From positions 62,001-126,000 of the forward strand of contig WSLY01000002.1 in assembly GCA_013316825.1 (NCBI GenBank): DNA of 64,000 nt, read 5' to 3'. The stretch comes from Lachnospiraceae bacterium. Lineage in GTDB: Bacteria > Bacillota > Clostridia > Lachnospirales > Lachnospiraceae. The notes beneath the pieces were generated by a model. That model did no database searches. It was given only the letters and a program-made list of their open reading frames with translations, and was not told where the DNA came from. This document shows, one piece after another, positions 45,350 through 53,356 of this stretch (position 1 is the stretch's first letter; every line of letters starts with the position of its first letter). A program made the position numbers and the translations under genes.

Positions 45350-45898
45350 TCATTTGACCCTCAAATCAAAATTCTCCGCATCCGCTGCAAGCACAGCCAT
45401 CAATACAATATCCCTGAACTGCCCGTCTATACACACATCCTCTTTCAGATACGCCTCCCTGACAAAGCCCGCCTTCTCATAACTGGCAATCGCCTGCGCA
45501 TTGTCTGCAAACACCCGCAAAAACAAGCGGTGCAGATGAAGCTCTGCAAAGGCATATCGTTTCATCAGAATTGCCGCCGCCGTCCCATATCCTTTTCCTC
45601 TCGCCTCTGCTTCACCGATAAAGATGCCGTACTCCCCTTTTTTGTGTACGGTGTCAATATCGCGGATATAAACGCTTCCCAGCTTCTTACCGCTCTTTTT
45701 TTCACATATTATCATCTGGACAACCTTGCCGGTACGCACCATGGTTTCTACCCACTTTTCATGGGACTGCCTTGTAAACGGCGCCTGATAGATAAATCTT
45801 GTGCGGACTGCCTCGCTGTTGCGCCAGCGGATAATATCCTCCGTATCCTCGTCAGTCATTGGACGGAGATAAATATTTTCATCTTCATACCTGTTCAT
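45350..45898 (-). CDS. GNAT acetyltransferase, putative sugar N-acetyltransferase
   Basis: A 182-residue RimJ/RimL-type acetyltransferase. IYLRPMTDEDTEDIIRWRN at the N-terminus, GYGTAAAILMKRYAF (acetyl-CoA pyrophosphate loop, G-x-G-x-A-like) and ADNAQAIASYEKAGF are typical. Related family members acetylate ribosomal proteins or, like PseH and WecD, amino sugars. Given the neighbouring WecE-type enzyme, acetylation of a dTDP- or UDP-4-amino-deoxy sugar is the more probable job. It starts at the ATG at 45898, just after the FKP stop codon, and so is in the same operon. Confidence 0.8.
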   Translation of the reverse strand: MNRYEDENIYLRPMTDEDTEDIIRWRNSEAVRTRFIYQAPFTRQSHEKWVETMVRTGKVVQMIICEKKSGKKLGSVYIRDIDTVHKKGEYGIFIGEAEARGKGYGTAAAILMKRYAFAELHLHRLFLRVFADNAQAIASYEKAGFVREAYLKEDVCIDGQFRDIVLMAVLAADAENFDLRVK

Positions 45899-45901
45899 GC
45901 T

Positions 45902-48889
45902 TCACTCTTCCCAGACAAATTCACTGTCCCAGACGTCTACGCCGCTATCCTGAAACACTTCCTTCAGGCGCTCGCGAAGCTGCTGCTTTGTTACGTTTTT
46001 CTTTAAGATGACCTGTAAAAATCCGCCGCCACCGGCTCCCGCAATAAACCTGCCGGCTATCAAATCCTCACAAGCCCTGAATATCTGTTCAATGCAGGTA
46101 TTGGTACAACCGTCGTCAAGCTGTTTCGACAGCTCCCAATGCTGTTCAAACAGCTTCGCCACCTCTTCGATATTACCTCTTTCCAGCTCGAAACGCATAA
46201 GCGCCGCCATCTTGTGCATAAGGTACAGTGCCTCCACCGTCTTGCGCCGCCCGCCAATATAACTGCTCATCACATCCCGAAGCAGATTGCGCGCCAGCCG
46301 CCGCTGCCCCGTATATATCAATGCGAAACGCTCCTGCAGCTCCTTTGCCGTCTCTTCTCTTATCTCTACCTTTCGCACCTTGATATGCTGCGAAAGCCCC
46401 GGCTGCGTCGTAATAAATTTGATACCGCCGCGTAAGCCTCCGACCTGATCCTGCCAGCCGCCTCCCGTACTCATAAGCTGCTCCATATAAAGCACCAGCC
46501 GATACAGCGCCTCGTCCGAAACCTCCTCACCCATGATTTCATATAGAGCTTTGCCACATGCTGCCGCCAATATACTGCTGGTCCCCAGACCGGAGCCCTT
46601 CGGAATCCCCACCACTTGTGTGGACAGGAACAATCCGCCGCCCATTTTCCTTAAAATATCCTGCAGTGTAACCTTTTCCCCTTCCGGTAAAGCTTCCGGA
46701 ACAACACCACAGGCAATCAGCGCCGCCTTATGCAGGGCAAAGGCATCGTAGGGATTGCTGCAGTCATAAATCTCTTCCAACGTATGCAACGCGCCAAACG
46801 CGCCAATATCCTCGCTCGCCACCTCAATTTTAAGCGCCTTGATTTTCCGCGCCGTAACCTGTACCGGAAGCACGCTGTTTAATCGGATAGCAGCATTGAC
46901 TACCGTACCTCCCTGCTCCAGACAGTAGGGCGGCGTATCCGTCCAGCCGCCCGCCCAGTTGACACGGACCGGAAGCTCCACATGCGCTTCCTCTTTCTGA
47001 AACTGCAGCGCTTTGTGCGCAGCAATACCGTTATTTTCATACACAGCCTTACGAATCACGGCAAAACAGGCTTTTTCATAGCTTTCATAAGAACGCCCCC
47101 GCCTCTTTGCCTCGCCTGCAAGCGCATTGTAAATGCGGACGGAAGTGCCAAAGTCTGCTATTTCTGCCATAGCTGTCATCTGCTTTTCCTGCTCCTCGTT
47201 CATACCCCGCTTTCCAAATACCGCCATCGCCGACTGCCAAGAATACCGCTGTGCCAGCATAAGAATCGACCTGTACACCGCAATCTGCTCCGCAAGCTCC
47301 AAGACGCCGGTGACGGCATAGCGGACGTCCGCCCGTTTAAAGCTTTCGCTCAGGCTGACCTTTTCCTGCGCAAGCCACCACTCCTTCTCCTCCACCGAAG
47401 CAATTCCCTTCATCATGCGGTATGTGGCAAGCGCCGCCGGCACCGCCTCGTCCATCGTCTCACAGACAGGAAAAACCGCCGCCTCCCAAAAGGTAATCTC
47501 TTCTCCCAAAAGCGCCAGAATATTACCGCTCATCATCGTATTAATTTTATCTTTTGGATTATTCTCCACATCATAAATACGCACTACACAGCGCCCGTCC
47601 AAAAGGCGCGCCCCCGTCAGCACCACGCCGGCGGGAATCACTACTTTTTCTTTTCCTGCATAACGGATATTGCTGATAATGCTTCCACGCCCAATCCGCA
47701 TACCGGACTGCAGCATGGAATTTTCTATATATACCTTGTCGTCCGTAAAGATACCCTGTCCCATAATGGAATTATAAACAGAAAGCCCTCCCTGTCCCTC
47801 TCTTGTGCCCACCTGCTTTTTCCAGCCCAAAAAAGCGTACGCCTCCAAATCCTTTGTCATCAGGCATAACAGCTCCTTAGTCGTTCCAAAATGGATAAAT
47901 TCTGCCGGCGTCAAACTGAGCAGGCGCATGGAAAATCCGGAAATCGCCTCCCAGATTGCCTGACGGCAGTATAGAAGTTCCTCGCACAAGGGACCTTCTC
48001 CCGCCTCCCGCATATAGGCATCCCTGTCCGCTTCTTTCGCAAGGGGATAAAGAAAATCCCCATAAAAACTGATGCGCGCCTTTTCATTGACAAAACGTGC
48101 AAACTTTTCTTCATCCGTTACGCCGTCCGTGCTGATAAGACCATACAATGCCTCCATCAGCTTTACATCAAGCGCCACCGCTCCCGTATCCAAATCCACA
48201 CAGTCTTTTTCATTGACTGCGCCATATGACTTCAGCACCTCTTCACCCTGCTTGTGAAGAAATCTTCCTACATAATCGGCGCCGTCGTTTAAGAAAACAC
48301 CATGCCTTGTCCCAAGGCTTACCGGCTCTTTGATGGAAAGCGCAGCCGCCCCTGTAAAAGTAAAGTCTATCTGCAAGGGATTAAACAATAACAGCACGTC
48401 TCCTGAGAGTACCAGCATTCCTTCTTTCAGCCTGCCGGCAACGCCCGCCATGCTAATCACAAATTCATCAAACAGCGTAGAATTTCTGCCGTCCGGCAAT
48501 TCCCTCGGCACTGGGGAAAAAATTTTGCCGCATATGCTGTACTGGGGAATCCGCTTGCTGTCTCCGCCGGAATGTATCACTAAAATCCGCTTCCCCGAAA
48601 AGCTGCCGCTTCCCATATCCTCAGCCAGATAACGCAGCACATTCAGCGTGGCGCCGCCGCTTCCCACGCGCCTGCCGTCGGGATCCGCCAGCACGACATA
48701 TTTCGTACTCTCCGGCAGATATCCGGCGCTGCCTCTGTAAGCTATCTGTATCCGGTAGCTCTCCGCCTGCGCCTCATTAGAAGCAGTTAAAATCACATAG
48801 TCCCACCGGATACAGGCACCGCCCGACAGACTCTTCTCATACATTTCCCAACAATCCTGATAACTCTGTTGCAAAAATAACTGCTGCAT
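45902..48889 (-). CDS. fkp: Bifunctional L-fucokinase/GDP-L-fucose pyrophosphorylase
   Basis: A 995-residue protein with the domain order of Bacteroides Fkp. The N-terminal half is a fucose-1-phosphate guanylyltransferase: VGSGGATLNVL (75-85), HSGGDSKRIPQYS, and a left-handed beta-helix-like stretch around 400-450. The C-terminal half is a GHMP kinase: VRVNWAGGWTDTPPYC, ATP loop IPKGSGLGTSSILAAA and GAGGGGFLQV near the end. It would salvage free L-fucose to GDP-fucose for surface glycans. The ATG at 48889 follows GGGAGAGG. A heptose or arabinose substrate cannot be ruled out from sequence alone. Confidence 0.85.
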   Translation of the reverse strand: MQQLFLQQSYQDCWEMYEKSLSGGACIRWDYVILTASNEAQAESYRIQIAYRGSAGYLPESTKYVVLADPDGRRVGSGGATLNVLRYLAEDMGSGSFSGKRILVIHSGGDSKRIPQYSICGKIFSPVPRELPDGRNSTLFDEFVISMAGVAGRLKEGMLVLSGDVLLLFNPLQIDFTFTGAAALSIKEPVSLGTRHGVFLNDGADYVGRFLHKQGEEVLKSYGAVNEKDCVDLDTGAVALDVKLMEALYGLISTDGVTDEEKFARFVNEKARISFYGDFLYPLAKEADRDAYMREAGEGPLCEELLYCRQAIWEAISGFSMRLLSLTPAEFIHFGTTKELLCLMTKDLEAYAFLGWKKQVGTREGQGGLSVYNSIMGQGIFTDDKVYIENSMLQSGMRIGRGSIISNIRYAGKEKVVIPAGVVLTGARLLDGRCVVRIYDVENNPKDKINTMMSGNILALLGEEITFWEAAVFPVCETMDEAVPAALATYRMMKGIASVEEKEWWLAQEKVSLSESFKRADVRYAVTGVLELAEQIAVYRSILMLAQRYSWQSAMAVFGKRGMNEEQEKQMTAMAEIADFGTSVRIYNALAGEAKRRGRSYESYEKACFAVIRKAVYENNGIAAHKALQFQKEEAHVELPVRVNWAGGWTDTPPYCLEQGGTVVNAAIRLNSVLPVQVTARKIKALKIEVASEDIGAFGALHTLEEIYDCSNPYDAFALHKAALIACGVVPEALPEGEKVTLQDILRKMGGGLFLSTQVVGIPKGSGLGTSSILAAACGKALYEIMGEEVSDEALYRLVLYMEQLMSTGGGWQDQVGGLRGGIKFITTQPGLSQHIKVRKVEIREETAKELQERFALIYTGQRRLARNLLRDVMSSYIGGRRKTVEALYLMHKMAALMRFELERGNIEEVAKLFEQHWELSKQLDDGCTNTCIEQIFRACEDLIAGRFIAGAGGGGFLQVILKKNVTKQQLRERLKEVFQDSGVDVWDSEFVWEE

Positions 48890-48955
48890 CGCCTCTCCCT
48901 TCCTACTGTGGCAAAAGCCTAATTACAGCAATTATACCATTATCTGCCTTAAAAG

Positions 48956-49909
48956 TCATCCCTCTTTGTGCCTGATTCTATAACTGATTCCCTGCTCCAA
49001 ATTGATGGTATGCAGACTGACCCTGTTCTTTCTGCTGCCTACGCCGGTATAGATATCAACCAGACAGGCAACTCCCTTCACCTGACCGCCATCCAGAGAA
49101 ATTGCCGTGCACAGCCTGTCCAGTTCGCAGGACATATGAAGCACATCCCGCACAATAATATAGTCCCAGTCCGCCCGAAACCGGCCGTTTGACCTTTCGT
49201 CACATTTCACTTGTGCACCGAGAAATACCGCCAATGCTTTTGCAATGGGAACGGCAGGCGGATTATCCGGCACAAAACAGAGTTTGTCCCTGTTTTCCCC
49301 AAAAGGATTTGCCAGCCCTTCCTCTAAGAGCCGCATGGCAAGTTTGTAAAAAAAATAGTACAGACAGGTTTCCCCATCCTTTAAAAGCCTGTCTATCTGA
49401 AAAGTCTTTCCTCTTGGGCTTTCTTCCATCAAAATCAGCAGATTATCCATATGAATATCATGAATCGCCTTTTCGCACAAAGCTGCCTGATGAACATCGC
49501 GTTTTCCCTGCAGACCCGGAACCTCACAAAACCATCCGCCGCCTTTTGCCTGCTCCCTCTGCACGGCAATTCCTTTTTGTCCCAGACCCTTCTCCAGAAA
49601 AATTCCGGTTTCTTCCACAATATTCATCAAATACACCGTATTCTGCCTGCTGCACAAAAGCTCCAGCGTCTTTTGCATATCCTGCTCTCCGTCATTTTGA
49701 TGCCTTAAAATTCCTTCAAAATCTATAAACAGCCTTTCATTTCTGATATCCGTATCTGCAATCCTCTGCATAACGCCCGCTGTTGCCTGTCCCTCCTGCC
49801 AGATACAATCCGTTCCCTCCCACATGCCGCTTTCAGCATACATAATCGCCTGCTCCCCCTGCAGGTTCACATAATAATCAGCATTTGAATTCATCAATGA
49901 ATATAACAT
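48956..49909 (-). CDS. Unrecognised protein with PRTase-like C-terminal region
   Basis: A 317-residue soluble protein that I cannot assign. Residues about 55-110 (ERLFIDFEGILRH, MQKTLELLCSRQNTVYLMNI) have an alternating strand-helix pattern. Residues about 215-300 resemble a phosphoribosyltransferase fold: LCFVPDNPPAVPIAKALAVFL, DYIIVRDVLHMSCELDRLC at the PRPP-loop position and VKGVACLVDIYTGVG. The usual acidic PRPP motif is not exact, as Asp-Val replaces the Asp-Asp pair. No membrane segments are seen. The ATG at 49909 follows GGAGGAG. It lies between pseB and fkp, after a 209-base structured leader. Confidence 0.55.
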   Translation of the reverse strand: MLYSLMNSNADYYVNLQGEQAIMYAESGMWEGTDCIWQEGQATAGVMQRIADTDIRNERLFIDFEGILRHQNDGEQDMQKTLELLCSRQNTVYLMNIVEETGIFLEKGLGQKGIAVQREQAKGGGWFCEVPGLQGKRDVHQAALCEKAIHDIHMDNLLILMEESPRGKTFQIDRLLKDGETCLYYFFYKLAMRLLEEGLANPFGENRDKLCFVPDNPPAVPIAKALAVFLGAQVKCDERSNGRFRADWDYIIVRDVLHMSCELDRLCTAISLDGGQVKGVACLVDIYTGVGSRKNRVSLHTINLEQGISYRIRHKEG

Positions 49910-49944
49910 CTAAACTCCTCCTCTTACGTTCACAGATAAAATAA

Positions 49945-50024
49945 AACAGCATACTTTTAGAAATTTGGGAAACTTCTTTGCTTCCTGCAAGCTGTTATCC
50001 AATCTTCCTAAAATGTATGCTGTT
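49945..50024 (-). promoter_or_regulatory. Structured leader with long inverted repeat
   Basis: In the gap between pseB and the unrecognised gene, AACAGCATAC-TTTTAG (49945-49960) is inverted at 50008-50024 with one bulged base and a 47-base loop. The loop can form an inner stem (GCTT/AAGC). On the minus strand TTTTATTTTATC follows, so it could be a pseB terminator or an attenuator of the next gene. Confidence 0.45.
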
Positions 50025-50118
50025 CAGCCTGTCGATTTTATTTTTCGACATTTTATCACAATTTTTCGTTAAAAATGAAATTTACTACGCAATCGTAGAA
50101 ATTTTTTTATATACGACT

Positions 50119-51111
50119 TTATTCCGCTTTCATTGCAGCAAGCAGTTCCCGTATTTCCTCCACGGAAAGCCACTCGCTGTTGTTTCCCGAACTGTAGGAA
50201 AAGCCCTCCGGCACTTTTTTACCGGTAGGCACGGTCTTTTTGCGCTCGCTCCACACCATCTGCGGATAAATAACAAAGTGCTTGTCATATTCGTAGGTAT
50301 TGGGCGCATCCTCCACCGTCACCATGATTTCATGCAGCTTCTCGCCCTCGCGGATTCCGACCTCTTTCGTCTTCACGCCGGGCGCCATCGCCTCCGCCAA
50401 ATCCGTTACTTTAAAAGAAGGAATCTTGGAAATAAAGGTCTCACCGCCTTTCGCTTCCTCAAGCGCCTTAATCACCAGCTCCACGCCCTGCTGCAGACTT
50501 ATCCAGAAGCGGGTCATACGATAATCCGTGATGGGAAGCTCCGTGCCTCCGTTTTTCAGAATAGAATCAAAAAATGGAATCACAGAACCGCGGCTGCCTG
50601 CCACATTGCCGTAGCGCACAATGGAAAAACTCAAGTCCCGCGAACCGGCATATGCGTTTGCCGCAATAAAAAGTTTATCCGAAACCAGCTTGGTGCCCCC
50701 ATACAGGTTGACGGGATTTACCGCCTTGTCCGTGGAAAGCGCCACTACTTTTTTCACATCGGTATCAAGACAGGCATCAATCACATTCTGCGCGCCGTTG
50801 ACATTGGTCTTAATCGCTTCCGCCGGATTGTACTCACAAGCGGGAACCTGCTTTAACGCCGCCGCATGGATAACATAATCGACGCCGTCAAGCGCCCTTG
50901 TCAGCCTCTCTTTATCCCTGACGTCGCCGATAAAAAAGCGAAGTTTGTCAGCATAGGGCTTGAACTCGTTCTGCATAATAAACTGTTTGAATTCGTCACG
51001 GGAATAGATAATGATTTTTTTCGGGCTGTAATGCTCTAATACGTATCTTGTAAATGCCTTGCCAAAGGTGCCTGTGCCTCCGGTGACTAAGATTGCTTTG
51101 TCGTTTAACAT
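50119..51111 (-). CDS. pseB: UDP-GlcNAc 4,6-dehydratase/5-epimerase, PseB-like
   Basis: SDR-type inverting or retaining UDP-N-acetylglucosamine 4,6-dehydratase. ILVTGGTGTFGKAFTRY is the NADP loop; HAAALKQVPACEYNP, LSTDKAVNPVNLYGGTK (catalytic region) and RYGNVAGSRGSVIPFF are hallmark blocks, with MTRFWIS and KIPSFKVTDLAEA later. It has 330 residues, like PseB/FlaA1. I start at the ATG at 51111; the open frame before it runs into the repeat array and is not coding. The distance from AAAGG to the ATG is somewhat long. It would supply a deoxyamino sugar precursor to the surface glycan. Confidence 0.92.
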   Translation of the reverse strand: MLNDKAILVTGGTGTFGKAFTRYVLEHYSPKKIIIYSRDEFKQFIMQNEFKPYADKLRFFIGDVRDKERLTRALDGVDYVIHAAALKQVPACEYNPAEAIKTNVNGAQNVIDACLDTDVKKVVALSTDKAVNPVNLYGGTKLVSDKLFIAANAYAGSRDLSFSIVRYGNVAGSRGSVIPFFDSILKNGGTELPITDYRMTRFWISLQQGVELVIKALEEAKGGETFISKIPSFKVTDLAEAMAPGVKTKEVGIREGEKLHEIMVTVEDAPNTYEYDKHFVIYPQMVWSERKKTVPTGKKVPEGFSYSSGNNSEWLSVEEIRELLAAMKAE

Positions 51112-51220
51112 GTTTGTACCGTGCCTTTCTGATAGTCTGTTTGTTTTCCGGTGTATAGTATGTCCAATGGTTTTGATTATAGCATTATCCGGGAAAAATG
51201 TCATTAGTTTTCTGATTTCC

Positions 51221-51376
51221 GCCAGCCTGCCTGCTGCTGTTGGGTGCTGCGATGATACGCCATGCCAGCCTGCTGTTGGGTGCTGCGATGGGACCGCCAT
51301 GCCAGCCTGCTATTGGGGCACTGCATCGCTCTCGCTCTGCAAAAGACGTAGCAGTGCCCCAATAGCAGGCTGGCAT
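51221..51376. repeat. Repeat array with 29-bp palindrome arms upstream of pseB
   Basis: GCCAGCCTGCT-TTGGG-GCTGC-type units occur in direct orientation at 51221-51263, 51264-51300 and from 51301, then once inverted ending at 51376. The outer arms 51296-51324 and 51351-51379 are perfect inverted copies of 29 bases with a 26-base loop. A GGGCTGG-rich tract follows up to about 51,430. No protein can be supported in the 367-base gap. Confidence 0.85.
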
Positions 51377-51455
51377 GGCTGGGCTTGCAGAAGGGCTGGC
51401 AGGGCTAGGGCTGGGAGAAAAGGCGGGGGAGGTGGCTGGATAGGATTCAGGTGTC

Positions 51456-51481
51456 AAAAGCCCTAACCCCAAGCGGGGCTA
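51456..51481 (-). terminator. Possible terminator after the GT39-like gene
   Basis: Minus-strand AGCCC and GGGCT form an outer stem around a CCGCTTGG inner stem, with TTTTG after it. It overlaps the stop codon of the membrane protein. The T-tract is short. Confidence 0.4.
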
Positions 51482-53275
51482 GGAGGGCGGAAGGGATTCG
51501 TATAGTATGAATTTCGTGTTGGAAAAGGTTTCCGTGTAGTTGTGGTCTTTCATAAATTGTAGTATCATGGCTAGCTTGGGGTCGCTTGTGGCGATGGATT
51601 CCGGTAAGGTGCCGCCGTTTATCGCGAGGTCTGTATTGAGGATGATAACGGGCGGTTCTTTGCCTTCGGCTAGTGCTTCTTTTTGTTTCTCCATAGCGGC
51701 TTCCATGGAAGCTGTGCTGTAGGAGGCGAGGTCGCTCCAAGGGTTGAAGGCGGAGGGCATTTCCAGGTAGAAGCTGAGGGCGGGAATGTAGCCGTACAGG
51801 ATGACTTCTCTGCCTTTTAGTTCTTTTTCGGATACGCAGGCACTGATTTCGGTCAGCCACTGCGCTCTTTCTTCACTCATGCGGATTCCCTTTAGGACAG
51901 CGTTGTTTTCCACGACCGCGGCGGTGCTTTTTACGCCTGTTGCTTCTGCAAAGACAAATCTTGTGCCAAAGCCGAGGCTCTGAAACAAAAACACGGCGGT
52001 AAACATAATGGCAAGGGCTTTTAAGGGCAACAGCAGGGGAATTTTCCATTCCATCTTGCTTTTGCACAGCCTGTACAGATTCCACAAAACGTAGGGCGCC
52101 GCTAAAAAGAGATTGTTAAAGCTGGTAAAGAGCCCGTTGTTGCTGCCGATGGAGGTCAGAAGTACCGACAAAAAAATCAGTCCTGCCAGCAGTTTTTCTT
52201 TTCTCTCCGTCTTTTTTCCAAAGACACGCACTAAACATATAAAGAGTGTCAGAAGCAGAAACAGGGTTGCGGGTTTTTGCATGGAGCTGTATTCGTCAAA
52301 ACGCAGGTCACAGAAGCTGCTGTTGCCCTGCGCATCCCTTCTGGTATACAGCCACAAGGCGGCAGCGGCGGCAAAAATTCCGCAGGCAGTTCGCTTTGCC
52401 CATTGCAGAGACTTCGGAAGCACCATGCAGATGATAAGCCCTGGGACTGCGAAACATAAAATCCGGTTCACCCAGTATAGATTCTCAATATATTCTGAAA
52501 ACATTCTGTATAACATGGAGGAAGCTTTATAATCCGTTGCGGTTTTTGTCATGGCAAACAAGCGCTTAATCCCCTCTGCATAGTTTGACAATCCGTAGCG
52601 CAGGGACAAAAAACCCAGCCACGCCAAAACAGAGCCGATATATCCCAGCATACAAAAGGCGGTTTCCTGCAAAACCTTTTTCCATCTCTTACGGCAGATA
52701 ACGGCATACGCCCATACGCCCACTATCATGGCGGCTTCCGGAAGATTGGAAAAGCGGACGAACACATTGGTTCCCAGCATTATGCCCGCAAGTACCAGAT
52801 AGCGGCTCTTGTCCTGTGAAAGTCCCTCGTATAAAAACAGGATGCCGGCAAGAAATAAAACATAGGTCAGATAATTGTACAAAAGCGCTGTCGGACAGAA
52901 GCACAAGCTGACTGCCGCAAGCTCTCCCACAAACACCACTTCTGCAGGCAGTTTGGCGCGCCTTGACAGAAACAAGTAAGATAAAACGGCAAGCAGGCTT
53001 GTAAACAGCCCTGTATATAGATTCATAAAAAGAAGCGTATGCCCGCCGGGCAGCATTGTCAAAAAATGCCCCACCGCATTGGCAAGGTAGGTAGAAAAAA
53101 GCCACATGGAATCCATGTGTGCAAGCCCCATATATCTGAAATTGGCATAGTTATAGCCCGTATCCCATAAATCCAGTCCCCAGTGAATATGGCGGAGCGG
53201 ATACAAAAACAGTATCAACGGAAATATATAGTTACAGCATATTTGATAAAGCTTATGTTCCTTCCACTTATCCAT
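51479..53275 (-). CDS. Polytopic membrane protein, GT-C glycosyltransferase-like
   Basis: A 598-residue protein with about twelve transmembrane helices in the first 470 residues and a soluble C-terminal domain of about 130. The first outside loop, HIHWGLDLWDTGYNYANF (Asp-rich, after helix 1), is where GT-C enzymes of the GT39/ArnT type hold their catalytic acid. The soluble tail has LKGREVILYGYIPALSFYLEM. The ATG at 53275 follows GAGGTACC; the longer frame adds 22 residues without support. Probably transfers a sugar from a polyprenyl-phosphate donor outside the membrane. Exact family not certain. Confidence 0.7.
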   Translation of the reverse strand: MDKWKEHKLYQICCNYIFPLILFLYPLRHIHWGLDLWDTGYNYANFRYMGLAHMDSMWLFSTYLANAVGHFLTMLPGGHTLLFMNLYTGLFTSLLAVLSYLFLSRRAKLPAEVVFVGELAAVSLCFCPTALLYNYLTYVLFLAGILFLYEGLSQDKSRYLVLAGIMLGTNVFVRFSNLPEAAMIVGVWAYAVICRKRWKKVLQETAFCMLGYIGSVLAWLGFLSLRYGLSNYAEGIKRLFAMTKTATDYKASSMLYRMFSEYIENLYWVNRILCFAVPGLIICMVLPKSLQWAKRTACGIFAAAAALWLYTRRDAQGNSSFCDLRFDEYSSMQKPATLFLLLTLFICLVRVFGKKTERKEKLLAGLIFLSVLLTSIGSNNGLFTSFNNLFLAAPYVLWNLYRLCKSKMEWKIPLLLPLKALAIMFTAVFLFQSLGFGTRFVFAEATGVKSTAAVVENNAVLKGIRMSEERAQWLTEISACVSEKELKGREVILYGYIPALSFYLEMPSAFNPWSDLASYSTASMEAAMEKQKEALAEGKEPPVIILNTDLAINGGTLPESIATSDPKLAMILQFMKDHNYTETFSNTKFILYESLPPS

Positions 53276-53356
53276 ATTGGTACCTCTTCTCCACTTTGAC
53301 GGACACAAAATCAACCGTAAAAAAATACTTTTCCTGCACAATCCCTTGCATACTTT

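Noticed and set aside
44405-46006. Long plus-strand open frame of 533 codons
   Set aside because: It is antisense to wecE, the GNAT gene and the end of fkp, all with clear family motifs. The translated product is rich in Arg, His and Pro with no domain.
51111-51300. Extended N-terminus of PseB from an upstream ATG
   Set aside because: The extra 63 codons read into the repeat array; the family starts at the Rossmann motif right after the ATG at 51111.
51059-51472. Frames on both strands across the repeat array
   Set aside because: They arise from the GC-rich palindrome, have low complexity and no start signals.
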